Assembly: GCA_021823625.1 (NCBI GenBank)
Contig: JAKANS010000032.1
Location: 1 to 41,227, forward strand
Origin: a bacterium
GTDB taxonomy: Bacteria > Verrucomicrobiota > Verrucomicrobiia > Limisphaerales > J093
Direction of reading: 5' to 3'
Length of the DNA stretch: 41,227 nucleotides
The position numbers were made by a program, and so were the translations under genes. This document shows positions 8,231-17,538 of this stretch, piece by piece (position 1 is the stretch's first letter; every line of letters starts with the position of its first letter). The notes beneath the pieces were generated by a model. It was not told the DNA's origin, did not search any database, and saw nothing but the letters and a program-made list of their open reading frames with translations.

Positions 8231-11200
8231 TTACTGGACGACGATGCGGTAGAAGCGCGTTGCCTCGCCAGGCGGGATGGGATCGGACACCTCCGCCAGG
8301 CCACCCGCCCCGCCGGCAACGGTTTGCATCGTCGTCCAAGCCCCGGCCGACAAAGAGTCGCGCGCCTGCACCTGGTAGTTCGCACCCGGCTCGGTCAGGA
8401 ACTGAAGTTTCACGGCGGGGTTGTCGCCGCCGGTCAATTCCACGCTCTGGATTTGCGGTTGGCGGTGGCCACCAACGGTGACTCGGACCGTATCGCTGTT
8501 CGCGGTGGCGCCATCGTCGGCGGTGAGTTTGAGGACGTATTCGCCGGGTGCGTCGAACGCAGCCGTGGTGTCCCAGGCGGTCGGTTCGCCGAAGCTGACC
8601 GCACCCGGCCCGCTGACTTTCGACCAAGTCACAGCCACGAAGCCCGGCGGGTTCGGCAGCGCGTCGTCACTGACGGTGCCGATGAGCGAGGCGACCCCCG
8701 GCAGATTGACCGCCAGGTCGTTGCCGGCGTCCACGGCCGGCGGTTGATCGCTCGGGAATTGGTTGGCGGTCACTTCGAGGTCGAAGCTGAGGTCCGAACT
8801 GCTCGCGTTCGCCTGGTGGAGTTCCACCGCGAGCACGTTGTCGCCTTCGCGCAAAGCGGCGGGGTCGAGCGGGCGTTCGAAGAAGGTCGATTCATCAGTG
8901 CCGCCAACGGCCGTGCCGGCGTAGGTGCGGTAGTTGTAGTCACCGAGGGTGAAGTTGTCGCGGGCCATTTCGCGGCCGTTCAAGTAAATCACGATGCCGT
9001 CATCGCGCACGAAGCGGAGCGTTGCAGACGTGGTGGCGGCGGCGCCGACCACGTTGAAGTGCCGGCGAAAATAAGTGGTCACGTACTTGTCGTTCGCGTT
9101 CGGACCGTAACCGACGACCGTCGCCACGTCGCCGTCGCCGTAACCGAGCTGGGCCGGACCGTGTTTCCAGCCCGAGTCATCAAAGTCCGGCTCGCGCCAG
9201 GCCGTGCCCTGGTCCGAGCCGTCGTCGAGATAGCCCCAGTCCGATCCGGCAGCCACGAGCGTTTGCAGCGCGGTCGGCCGCGTGACCGCGATCGCTACGT
9301 CGTCCACGGACTGCAGTTCGCCGTCGCTGGCAGTCAGACGCAAGATGTACTCGCCCACACCCGGCAGGTACGCCGTGGTGACCGCTTTCTGCGGATCGCC
9401 GAACACGGCCGTGCCGGGGCCGCTAAGTTGCGACCACACGTAGGTTAAACCACCGAACGACAAAGGCAGGCCATCGTCCGTGGCGGAGCCGGCCAGCGAG
9501 ATCGCGACCGGGAAGGACGCGGCTTCGGTTTGCTGGTCGGGGCCGGCCACGACGACGGGCCGGCGGTTGCCGTCGTTCTCCAGCCCCGGCGAGGCGCTGC
9601 CGAAACTGGCCCGCCAGTTCACCGGATCGTTGCCGTAAGCGTTGGCGGTGACGCGCTCCAGCGACGGTCCCAGCCCGGCGGCGTTGGTGGGCCACGGAGC
9701 CTTGTCGTTGTAGCGCACCGCGTCCACGGTCACAAACGGCACCAGCACGCTGACTTCGCCGGTTTTGTTCGTCACCAAGTCGGGACTGTCGGGTCGTTGG
9801 AGCTCGATTAATTCGCCGTTGTCCTGGAGGGCACCGACAAACGGGCCGAACACCGGCACGCCCGCGAGCAGGCTGTTCCGCTCGCGGAAGGCAGTCGGAT
9901 CGGATGCCGCCACCACGGCCAGGCCGTGCGCGGGAATCGCGCTGCCCTCCGGGAACGCGAAGCCGATGCCGTTCAGCCGCCAAGTGTTCGTCGGGAGTTG
10001 CGGATCGAAGAGCGCCACCGGCTCGGCCGTGAGATTCTTGAGTTCGATGAACTCGGCATCGCCGGGGGCGGGCGCGTAACGGATTTCATTGATCACCACC
10101 GGGCCAACGCGGGGGCCGGAGTTCGGACCGCCCAAGGTATTCGCGATCTGCGGAGGGTATTGGATCTCGCCCACGCTGTTGGTGTAGCGACCGAACGTGA
10201 CGCCGTTCGCGGCGGCACCGAAGCCGAAGCCATCGCTGTAGCCGGTGAGCTTGCCGGCCGCATCGGCCGAAAACAGGTACACCTCCTCGCCGTGCGAGCT
10301 GAGGTTGAAGCTCGGATCGACGCCAGGATTCGGGTCGAAGGCGGACGAATCGAACACCAGGTAGCCTCCCGCAGGAATGGTGGAGCCGGCCGGGAGCTTG
10401 AACTTCTGCGGCACGTTGCGGGCGTCGGTCAGATACCAGCCCGACACCGCGGCCGGCTGGGTCGAGGGGTTGAAAAGCTCGATGGCGTCCAACTGCGGCG
10501 GGTCGGTGTGGGTGAGCACCTCGTTGACGAGGACCGGCGGCAGATCGAGCGGCGGATCGTCGGCACCGGGCGAGCCGCCGACGAAGGCGCTGGCGCGCCA
10601 GTTGGCGGGCTCGGTCGGATCGGGGTTGCGGTTGGGATCGCGCGAAACCAGCGAGAAACCTTCGCCGTCCGTGGTGACGGGCCAAGGCGGCGTATCGCCG
10701 TAGTTCATCGAAAACAGCGGCGCGCCGGTGGCATGGACGAGCGTGAGCGTTTCGCCGGAGTTGGCGAGATTGCCGGTGAACACGCCGTCGATACGCACGC
10801 CGGGGTACCGTGCGGCGAAGTTCGTGGCGCTGCGGACCAACACCGCGAACTGGCCGGCGTCGAGCCTCATGCCCAGCGGAAAGGTGTACTGGATGCCGTT
10901 GGTGAAATACACACCGCTCAAATCCACGGGGAACGCGTTGACGTTCTTGAGTTCGAGGAACTCGAATTCGTCCCCATCCACGTTCTCCCGGTCCGGCGGG
11001 TGATACATCACTTCGGTGACGAGGACATTCGTGAACGACTGCTTCAGGATGAAGCTCGCCTCGTTCAAGGCGCTCCAGTTCGTGCCCACCAACGCGCGGG
11101 CCTTGACCCAGGTCGATTCCGGCAACTCGATCGAGGCCGTATAACTTTTCGCCGCGGGCGAAACGGCACCGCCCCGCAAGCGCGGGTCCGAACCATCCAA

Positions 11201-13474
11201 GCTGTAGTAAAGCGTCCCGGCGGGCGCGCTCAGGGACAGGTGGAAGCCGGCGTCGAACGGTCCGCCGTGCTGGTTGAAGAAAGGCGCGACAACCGACGGG
11301 TAAAGTTTTTTCGAGCGAAGCTGGTTCAGCACGATGGCGCTGCGCTGCGGGAGGTAACTGTTGAGAATGCGGTTCACCTCGTTCTGCCAGTCCACCTTGG
11401 TGAGCGGCTGGCTGCGCTTGGCATCGCCCCACCGGGCGGACTCGCAAACGACGGCACTGGCGATCTCGGCGGTGCGTTTCTGGAACCGCGCGGCGACCGC
11501 CGCCGGCGTGAGAACGCCGCCGTTGAAGAACCATTTGTGGACGAGGTCCGCGCAGTGCAGGCGGAATTCGGCGTTGTCCCACATCTTCTGCCAGACCCAT
11601 TGCGGGCTGCTGGCCGTCACCGAGGAATTGCCGGCCGGCCACGGGCCAATCCGGTTTTGGTTTACATCCAACAGCGTGTGTTCGGCGTCGTGCACGAAGA
11701 AGCGGAAGCCGCCAAACTCGCCGGTGCGATTGCGGATGCCGTACCAGTTGTTGGGGCTGGTGTTGCCCAGGAAGTTCGAGATCGGGGCGTCGAGGTTGCC
11801 CCCGTAAAGGATGATCAGCATGTAGTCGATCAGGTTGTCCACGTCCACCAGCACCTCGTAATCCGGATTGCGCGTGCCGTCGGGGTTGTTGCCGAGGATT
11901 TTCTCGTATGCCGCGTCGCTGCTGAGCCCGGCCTTGCAGGCGTTGTAGAGGCGCGTCCAGGCCTGCATGTTCCCGTCGGTGGCGCCGCTGGTGTAACCGT
12001 TGTCCGGCGAGACCTTGATAACGTCGTAATCGGCCTTGTTGCCGCCGTAATAAGTCTCGCCGTACGAGGCCTCGGGTCGCTCGCAGGTGTTGTAAAGGCC
12101 CCAGTACAGGCCGTTGATGTAAAGATGATAAAAGCGGCCGCGCTCGCCCTGGTCGCCCATCGCCAGTTGCAGGTCGCGGTTGATCTGGTCGCGCACGAAG
12201 ACGCCGCGGTTGTCGCCCTGGAAGCTCCAGGAATAATTCTGGAACGTGCGCAGGTCGATGCAGTCGAAACTGTCCGCCCCTGCGTCGCCGAACAGCGGGA
12301 ATCGCAATTTTGGCGCGCCATAAATCTCGCGGAAGAACAAGCGGAAGGCGTGTTTGGGGTTGTCGGTGCTGCGACTGAACCCGCCGCGGATGCGGATGCC
12401 GCAATCGATCTGGAAGCCGCGGCTGCCGTCCGGATTGATCAATTCGACCGACGCCTTCCGCTCCCACGCCCGCCCGTCCTGGCCGGCGTTCGCGTAGATG
12501 CCGCTGGACGGGTCGAACAGGTCCCTCGAGTTCATCACAATCGAGAAGGACGGCAGGCTCTTGAGGTCGTCCAGGATTTCGTCCTTCCACCGCGGGTTGT
12601 TCACCACGTCCGGGTCCATGCCGTAATCGCGGACATTCGAGCCCCACGAAGTTGGCCAGCCCGCAGGCGGCCGGCCGTCGGCGGCCTGGTGGATTACGTC
12701 CGCCGTGAAGACGTACGTCTCGGTGTCCACGTTCGAGGGCTGCAGGCCGTCCTTGAACGCCGCGGCGCGCACCACCGTGGTCCCGGCGAGGCGGATTGGC
12801 CCGGTGTAAAGAAAGACATTCGTCGAAGTGAGCGTACTGGCTTCAGGCGCCACGCCGTTCGTCGCGTAATAAATCGCGGCGCCTTCCGTGGCCGTGGAAA
12901 GGGTCAGATCGAACGGTTGATCGTAAAACCCGCGATCGTGACTGAACTTCGTGTCGGCCACGAAGTCGTTTACGCCCTCGGTGTTGGCCACCCGCGGCGT
13001 CGGTTTGGGAAAGTAGTACTGGCGCCCCAGATAGGTTCCGTAAGACACGTCGGTGTGCTGGGGTGGAAAAGTGGGTGCAAACTCGGAAACCACCTCGCCC
13101 TCCGGGCTGACCAGGCCCAGGTACTCGCCGTCGGCGTTCAGGCTGAAACTGGTGTGGAGCAACTGCCCCGGCACCGCCCGGTCCTTGCCGGACGCAAAGA
13201 CCACCAGATAGCCGCCCGCCACGAGGTTCGTGGACGGAAAGACCCATTTGGTGAGGTTGGCCGATGAATCGGTGAGCGACCAACCCGCGAGATTGAGGTC
13301 CGGGCCGGGATTGTAGATCTCGATCCAGTCCGGATACTCACGATCCTCATCCGCCAGCGTCTTGCCATTGGCGGCCATGAATTCCGTGATCGTGAGTTGC
13401 GGCTGGCCGAGCGCCGACGCTGCGGCCAGCAACGCCACGAAACCAAGGAACCAGCAAAACTTGGGGATTCGCAT
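8231..13474 (-). CDS. giant secreted LTD/CotH-kinase mosaic protein
   Basis: 1747 residues with a clear signal peptide (CWFLGFVALLAAASALG). Approximate order: lamin-tail domain 26-130 (LTITEFMAANG, YPDWIEIYNPG), chitobiase-C-like beta domain 165-260 (AAIYYATNG), CotH-like kinase domain about 300-650 (IRIRGGFSRSTDNPKHAFRL, RDQINRDLQLAMGD, GLYWGLYNTCERPE), second chitobiase-like domain about 735-820 (GTLYYSLDGSDPRL), three more lamin-tail domains about 825-1250 (VLVTEVMYHPPD, VLVNEVLTHTDPP, VVINEIRYAPAPGDAEFIEL), PKD-like domain about 1310-1400, a galactose-binding-like domain about 1405-1570 (TYFRRHFNV, VIYLNGREMARDNF), second PKD-like domain, and a short terminal module also seen at the end of the 1737-3341 product. 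CotH kinases phosphorylate secreted proteins in spore-formers; here an extracellular structural or modifying role is inferred. Confidence 0.88.
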   Translation of the reverse strand: MRIPKFCWFLGFVALLAAASALGQPQLTITEFMAANGKTLADEDREYPDWIEIYNPGPDLNLAGWSLTDSSANLTKWVFPSTNLVAGGYLVVFASGKDRAVPGQLLHTSFSLNADGEYLGLVSPEGEVVSEFAPTFPPQHTDVSYGTYLGRQYYFPKPTPRVANTEGVNDFVADTKFSHDRGFYDQPFDLTLSTATEGAAIYYATNGVAPEASTLTSTNVFLYTGPIRLAGTTVVRAAAFKDGLQPSNVDTETYVFTADVIHQAADGRPPAGWPTSWGSNVRDYGMDPDVVNNPRWKDEILDDLKSLPSFSIVMNSRDLFDPSSGIYANAGQDGRAWERKASVELINPDGSRGFQIDCGIRIRGGFSRSTDNPKHAFRLFFREIYGAPKLRFPLFGDAGADSFDCIDLRTFQNYSWSFQGDNRGVFVRDQINRDLQLAMGDQGERGRFYHLYINGLYWGLYNTCERPEASYGETYYGGNKADYDVIKVSPDNGYTSGATDGNMQAWTRLYNACKAGLSSDAAYEKILGNNPDGTRNPDYEVLVDVDNLIDYMLIILYGGNLDAPISNFLGNTSPNNWYGIRNRTGEFGGFRFFVHDAEHTLLDVNQNRIGPWPAGNSSVTASSPQWVWQKMWDNAEFRLHCADLVHKWFFNGGVLTPAAVAARFQKRTAEIASAVVCESARWGDAKRSQPLTKVDWQNEVNRILNSYLPQRSAIVLNQLRSKKLYPSVVAPFFNQHGGPFDAGFHLSLSAPAGTLYYSLDGSDPRLRGGAVSPAAKSYTASIELPESTWVKARALVGTNWSALNEASFILKQSFTNVLVTEVMYHPPDRENVDGDEFEFLELKNVNAFPVDLSGVYFTNGIQYTFPLGMRLDAGQFAVLVRSATNFAARYPGVRIDGVFTGNLANSGETLTLVHATGAPLFSMNYGDTPPWPVTTDGEGFSLVSRDPNRNPDPTEPANWRASAFVGGSPGADDPPLDLPPVLVNEVLTHTDPPQLDAIELFNPSTQPAAVSGWYLTDARNVPQKFKLPAGSTIPAGGYLVFDSSAFDPNPGVDPSFNLSSHGEEVYLFSADAAGKLTGYSDGFGFGAAANGVTFGRYTNSVGEIQYPPQIANTLGGPNSGPRVGPVVINEIRYAPAPGDAEFIELKNLTAEPVALFDPQLPTNTWRLNGIGFAFPEGSAIPAHGLAVVAASDPTAFRERNSLLAGVPVFGPFVGALQDNGELIELQRPDSPDLVTNKTGEVSVLVPFVTVDAVRYNDKAPWPTNAAGLGPSLERVTANAYGNDPVNWRASFGSASPGLENDGNRRPVVVAGPDQQTEAASFPVAISLAGSATDDGLPLSFGGLTYVWSQLSGPGTAVFGDPQKAVTTAYLPGVGEYILRLTASDGELQSVDDVAIAVTRPTALQTLVAAGSDWGYLDDGSDQGTAWREPDFDDSGWKHGPAQLGYGDGDVATVVGYGPNANDKYVTTYFRRHFNVVGAAATTSATLRFVRDDGIVIYLNGREMARDNFTLGDYNYRTYAGTAVGGTDESTFFERPLDPAALREGDNVLAVELHQANASSSDLSFDLEVTANQFPSDQPPAVDAGNDLAVNLPGVASLIGTVSDDALPNPPGFVAVTWSKVSGPGAVSFGEPTAWDTTAAFDAPGEYVLKLTADDGATANSDTVRVTVGGHRQPQIQSVELTGGDNPAVKLQFLTEPGANYQVQARDSLSAGAWTTMQTVAGGAGGLAEVSDPIPPGEATRFYRIVVQ

Positions 13475-13600
13475 GTGTGTATGGCGAGCAAGTTACAGAC
13501 CAGAATCGAGCGCTTCAACCCTCGAAACCGGTGCCTGGCCCCGCCCTCGGGGGCGCTCTAAACAAAGTGGCAAGTTGTTGATGCAGTTGAAATCCGAACG

Positions 13601-13711
13601 CCGAAAACAGCCCGAAACCCGAAATCCGAAGACCAGACCGCTCGGCGAGCGGCGTTGCGTTTCGGGGTTCGGATTTCGGATTTCTTTCGGGTTTCGGCCT
13701 TCGGGATTCGG
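13601..13711. repeat. imperfect inverted repeat built of GAAACCCGAAATCCG-like units
   Basis: The 341-base gap between the glycosylase gene and the LTD-CotH gene holds no gene. It contains an imperfect palindrome: a left arm at 13601-13630 (CCGAAAACAGCCCGAAACCC then GAAATCCGAA) and a right arm at 13661-13711 carrying the complementary GGTTCGGATTTCGG, TTCGGGTTTCGG and TTCGGGATTCGGG. The short unit is repeated with variation in both arms. It may be a REP-like intergenic element or a transcription attenuator between two leftward genes; the flanking sequence 13740-13800 is also rich in short GC palindromes. Confidence 0.6.
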
Positions 13712-13815
13712 GCTTTGTCCCCAGAAACTTGAGGAGAAGGTCAGAGCAGCGCTGACCCGCCCTCGAGTGCGCCTCAGCCGCGAGAGTCGGCCAAGGCCAC
13801 TGCTGCGCGCGCCGC

Positions 13816-14718
13816 TCACGGCCGCACGGTGCGGGTGGCCTGGGTGCGCCTGTAATGAAAGAGGTATTGCTGGGCGTAGCCGGCATGGGGCCCGAAATGG
13901 CTTTCACTGAATACCAACAATTTCCGCGGCGCGACGCGACGCCCGCGGAAATACAGTTCGCGCAGCGCCTTCGCCACCCACACGTCCACCGGAAACGCCT
14001 GCTGAAAACCTACCGCGAACAAGAGAACGCAGTCCGCGATCTTTCGCCCCACGCCGTCCAGACGCATCAACTCCGCTCGCGCTTCCGCCAACGGACGGCC
14101 AGCGAGCCCGGCAAGATCGAGGTCGCCGGCGGCAAGGCGTTGTGCGGCTGCGAGCAGGTAAGGCGCGCGGAAACCCATCCGGCAAGCGCGCAGCTCCGCC
14201 TCGGTGCCAGCCGCCAGCCGCGCGGCCGTGGGAAACGCAAACGCCGCGGCTTGGCCGGCCGGCACCGCCACCGGTTCGCCGTAACGTTGGCAGAGTGTCT
14301 CTACAATCTGGCGGATGTGCACGATCTGCTTGGTCGAGGACAGGATGAACGACGCCAGGCATTCCCAGGGTTCCTGGCGCAACAAACGTAGTCCGCGGCA
14401 GGCGGCGACGGCGCTCCGCAGCGGCGCATCGTCGGGAAAACTGGCCTGGATGGGCGCGAGTTCGACCCGGATTTGGAGGTAATCGGCGAGCCAGTCCCAA
14501 CTCGTTTGCGGCACCGCGGTTTCCGCCTCGATCCGTTCCGGCGCGGCGGTCAACCGCACCCAGCGTCCGGCGACCACGCCTTCCCAGCCGGCGCCGACGC
14601 GTTGCCAGCGAAAGGCCTGGCCGGAATCGAGCGTGGCGGCGAGGTCGTAATCGCTGACCGGCCAGGCGGCGCGGGCCGCAGCGCCGGGCGCCGGGCGGGG
14701 CAGTTCAGCGCTGGCCAC
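13816..14718 (-). CDS. 8-oxoguanine DNA glycosylase/AP lyase, OGG1-like
   Basis: 300 residues of the HhH-GPD superfamily with an OGG1-type N-terminal domain (DYDLAATLDSGQAFRWQRVG, the FDL-x-x-TL-x-x-GQ-x-FRW signature). Mid-domain SFILSSTKQIVHIRQIVETL matches the DNA-binding helix region, and the helix-hairpin-helix LDGVGRKIADCVLLFA carries the expected catalytic Lys (K226), followed by PVDVWV with the catalytic Asp (D245). The enzyme excises oxidised purines (8-oxoG opposite C) and nicks the abasic site in base excision repair. The N-terminal 20 residues are Ala/Pro-rich. Its start overlaps the end of the upstream membrane glycosyltransferase gene by 14 bases, so the two are probably cotranscribed although functionally unrelated. 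Confidence 0.88.
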   Translation of the reverse strand: MASAELPRPAPGAAARAAWPVSDYDLAATLDSGQAFRWQRVGAGWEGVVAGRWVRLTAAPERIEAETAVPQTSWDWLADYLQIRVELAPIQASFPDDAPLRSAVAACRGLRLLRQEPWECLASFILSSTKQIVHIRQIVETLCQRYGEPVAVPAGQAAAFAFPTAARLAAGTEAELRACRMGFRAPYLLAAAQRLAAGDLDLAGLAGRPLAEARAELMRLDGVGRKIADCVLLFAVGFQQAFPVDVWVAKALRELYFRGRRVAPRKLLVFSESHFGPHAGYAQQYLFHYRRTQATRTVRP

Positions 14719-16885
14719 GGCAGGCGAAAAGTTGCACCCGGCGCATTACCCGGCCGCGATCCAGCGTCTCGCGCACGCCCAGGTCGGTCACCGACTCGAA
14801 TTCCTGCACGATGTTCGTCGGTGGTTGCACCGGCCCATCCACCTCGGTCATGAAGATCGCGTTCTGTCCTTTGCGGTCGCGGTAGCCCGGCCAGAAATAG
14901 AACTGCGAGTCCGGGTGGTCGGTGTGTTGATAGAACACGAACGGCCGGCCGGCAACCGCCGCCTGCTTGGCCGCGGGCAGGTAAAACGTCACCAGCGAAG
15001 TGATGCCGTAATGGTCGCCGATGACGAAGGCCGGTTTGCCTTCGCGCTCCAGTTGGTCCCGCGCCTCGCCAACGATGCGGGCGAAGGCGTCCCAGTTGCG
15101 GACGCGGCGCAGCGGGTCTGCGCGCGGCGGCAACGGCCGGCCGATGATCTTGGCGATCCAGTTGCTTTCGTGCATGAGCACGACCACCGGCAGGCCCAGC
15201 GCGAGGCCGGCGATGAGCCAGCGTTTCACCGCGCCGACGCCTGCCCGCCAGCGCGCGTCGCCGTACGCGACCAGCAAGGCGAACAGCGGCACGACCGACG
15301 TGGCCACCCAGTTCGGCAGCACACGTTCCTTGAAGCTGAACAGCCAGTGTCCGACGAACACCGGCACGCCCATCAGAAAAAGATAAAGCCAGAACGGGTG
15401 CGCCTGGCGTTTGCGCCAGACCTGGACGCAGGCCCAGATGACAGCGACGAAGAAGATCGGGTTCATCAAGCCAAACATCGCGCCGGTGAAGTCGGCGAAG
15501 AACCGCGTGGTCAGGTGCCACGAGCCGGTCATGTGGGCGCGGTCTTCGAGGTGCGAAACCGTCACCCAGTGGTGCTGTGCGTTCCAGATCACCACGGGCA
15601 GCGTGCAGGCCAGGTTGACCAGCAGCGCGAGGTACGGCCCCGGCTTGGCAAGGTGGCGGCGTGCCGGCGGCCACAGCGCCATGAAAAGCAAGAACGAGAG
15701 CCATTGTCCGAGCGCGAGGTACTTGCTGAGAAAGCCCAGGCCCATCCAAAGCCCCGCCCAGACCCAGTCGCGCGTGCGGCCGTGCGGTTGCACCGCGCGC
15801 CAGCCGGCAATCATTGCCGCCGTCCAGAACAGCACCAGCGGCGGGTCGATGGTCATCAGGATCGAACCGAGCGCCATTAGCGGCGTGGCGCTCAGCATGA
15901 GCACCAGCACGAAGGCCGCCCGGCCATTGACTTGCGCGGCCATGAACCGCAGAACCAGCCAGGCGATCACCGTCGCGCACACCGGCGAGAAGAAACGCAC
16001 GCCCAGTTCGGTGTCGCCCCACAAATGCGTGCCCGTCCATTGCAGCCACGCGATCAACGGAGGCTTGCTGTAATACGACAGCGCGAGGTGTTTGGACCAC
16101 AGCCATTGATACGCCTCGTCCTTGCTCAACTGAATCGTGCCCGAGGCGATGTAGGCCACGCGCACCACCAGCATCACCGCGATGAACAGGTAGCCAAGCC
16201 GGACCCACTGCCGGTCCGCCACCGCCGCGGCGTCGCGGATCGGCGGGGTGTCCGGCTGCCACGCCAGCGGATCGGGGTGAAACACCGGCGCCCGCCACGA
16301 CGGCAATTGGCGCCACCAAAGCGGAAACCACCGTCGGCCCAGCGAGCGCCAAAGCGCGTCCAGGAACCACACACCTCCGAAACCGATCCCGGCCCCGAGC
16401 GCCGCGCCGGCCAGCACGTCGGTCGGGTAATGCACGCCGTTATAGACGCGCGAAAAGCTGACCGCCAGCGCCAGCGGCAGCATGGCCCACCCACTTCGCC
16501 GGTAATAGACGAACAGGACCGCCGCGCTCAGAAACCAGTTGCCGGCATGCGACGATGGCATACTGAAACTCCCGCCTCGACCGACCAGCAACCGCGCGTC
16601 CGCCAGGTCCACGAACGGCCGCGGTCGCGCACACGCGTGTTTCAACTCTTCAAAGACGCCGTTGCCCGCGGCCAGCAGCAAGGCGAGCATCGCCACGCAG
16701 AGGCGGCCGCGCGCGCCGCCTTTCCAAACCAGCAGGCCGGCGCCGATCAGCAGCACGGGCAGGAAGAACGGATTGCCGCTCAGCCACGGCATCAGCACGT
16801 CGAACACGGGGTTCGCCAACGTGTGGTTGACGAAGCGGAAGCCCGCCGTGTCGATGGATTGCAGCCAACTCATGCTCGGCGGCAC
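14705..16885 (-). CDS. fusion of PAP2 phosphatase and ArnT/PMT-like membrane glycosyltransferase
   Basis: 726 residues, two functional halves. Residues 1-175 are a type 2 phosphatidic acid phosphatase domain with all three motifs: K-x6-RP at K82/R89-P90 (KHACARPRP), PSSH at 110-113 and SR-x5-H-x3-D at S145-R146/H152/D156 (SRVYNGVHYPTD). Residues about 225-640 form a polytopic GT39/GT83-like domain with the luminal acidic motif early on (LSKDEAYQWLWSKHLALSYY, SKPPLIAWLQW), followed by many hydrophobic spans, and a soluble periplasmic tail of about 110 residues. The glycosyltransferase part would use a polyprenyl-phosphate sugar; the phosphatase could recycle the lipid carrier (inference). ATG at 16885 or, four codons in, at 16873. 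Confidence 0.87.
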   Translation of the reverse strand: MPPSMSWLQSIDTAGFRFVNHTLANPVFDVLMPWLSGNPFFLPVLLIGAGLLVWKGGARGRLCVAMLALLLAAGNGVFEELKHACARPRPFVDLADARLLVGRGGSFSMPSSHAGNWFLSAAVLFVYYRRSGWAMLPLALAVSFSRVYNGVHYPTDVLAGAALGAGIGFGGVWFLDALWRSLGRRWFPLWWRQLPSWRAPVFHPDPLAWQPDTPPIRDAAAVADRQWVRLGYLFIAVMLVVRVAYIASGTIQLSKDEAYQWLWSKHLALSYYSKPPLIAWLQWTGTHLWGDTELGVRFFSPVCATVIAWLVLRFMAAQVNGRAAFVLVLMLSATPLMALGSILMTIDPPLVLFWTAAMIAGWRAVQPHGRTRDWVWAGLWMGLGFLSKYLALGQWLSFLLFMALWPPARRHLAKPGPYLALLVNLACTLPVVIWNAQHHWVTVSHLEDRAHMTGSWHLTTRFFADFTGAMFGLMNPIFFVAVIWACVQVWRKRQAHPFWLYLFLMGVPVFVGHWLFSFKERVLPNWVATSVVPLFALLVAYGDARWRAGVGAVKRWLIAGLALGLPVVVLMHESNWIAKIIGRPLPPRADPLRRVRNWDAFARIVGEARDQLEREGKPAFVIGDHYGITSLVTFYLPAAKQAAVAGRPFVFYQHTDHPDSQFYFWPGYRDRKGQNAIFMTEVDGPVQPPTNIVQEFESVTDLGVRETLDRGRVMRRVQLFACRGQR

Positions 16886-16973
16886 AGCGTACCGGCCCGC
16901 CTGGCGTTGCGCAAAGCCGGCGACCGGCGGGTGGTGCCAGGCCAGGTCGGGCTTCGAGAAAGGCCCGGCATGG

Positions 16974-17516
16974 TCAGAAGGCGATCAGGGAGCGGACCGG
17001 AAACTCGCGCAACTTCGCGCGGCCCTGGAGAAAGCTCAGTTCGATCACGAACCCGACTTCGAGAATCTCGGCACCCAACCGGCGCAGCAACGTGGCTGCC
17101 GCCCGCGCGGTGCCGCCGGTAGCCAGGAGGTCGTCCAGCAACAACACGCGGTTGCCCGGCTTCACCGCGTCCGCGTGAATCGCCAGCGTGTTCGAGCCGT
17201 ACTCGAGTTCGTAGCTTTCCTCGATCGTCTGGTAAGGCAGCTTCCCTTTCTTGCGCACCGGCACGAGCCCGGCCTGGAGCTTTACCGCCGCGGCGGCGGC
17301 GAAAATGAATCCGCGCGCATCGATCCCGGCCACGGCATCGACCTGGCCCGGCGCGAACCGCCCGATCAGCGCATCCACGGTGGCGGCGAACAGGCGGCCG
17401 TCGCCCAGGACGGGCGTGATGTCTTTGAACTGGATGCCCGGCTGGGGAAAGTCCGGCACGTTGCGGATCGCGCGAGTGATCTCGGCGAGGGTGGGGGGCG
17501 GTTGGCTCATCGTCAA
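16974..17516 (-). CDS. apt: adenine phosphoribosyltransferase
   Basis: 180 residues, the usual size for Apt, which converts adenine and PRPP to AMP plus pyrophosphate in purine salvage. Diagnostic features are IRNVPDFPQPGIQFKDITP at residues 17-35, GIDARGFIF at 64-72, the VPVRKKGKLP loop at 86-95 and YELEYG at 102-107, and the PRPP-binding motif VLLLDDLLATGGTA at 124-137. The ATG at 17516 (MTMSQ) and the one two codons in are both possible. It lies 22 bases after the sigma factor gene on the same strand and is probably cotranscribed with it. Confidence 0.93.
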   Translation of the reverse strand: MTMSQPPPTLAEITRAIRNVPDFPQPGIQFKDITPVLGDGRLFAATVDALIGRFAPGQVDAVAGIDARGFIFAAAAAVKLQAGLVPVRKKGKLPYQTIEESYELEYGSNTLAIHADAVKPGNRVLLLDDLLATGGTARAAATLLRRLGAEILEVGFVIELSFLQGRAKLREFPVRSLIAF

Positions 17517-17538
17517 AGTGCGGGCGCGCGCGCAGCGC

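Noticed and set aside
9926..13267. Rightward 1113-residue frame opposite the LTD-CotH gene
   Set aside because: Antisense of a gene with a signal peptide and clear domains; composition is that of a mirror frame in high-GC DNA.
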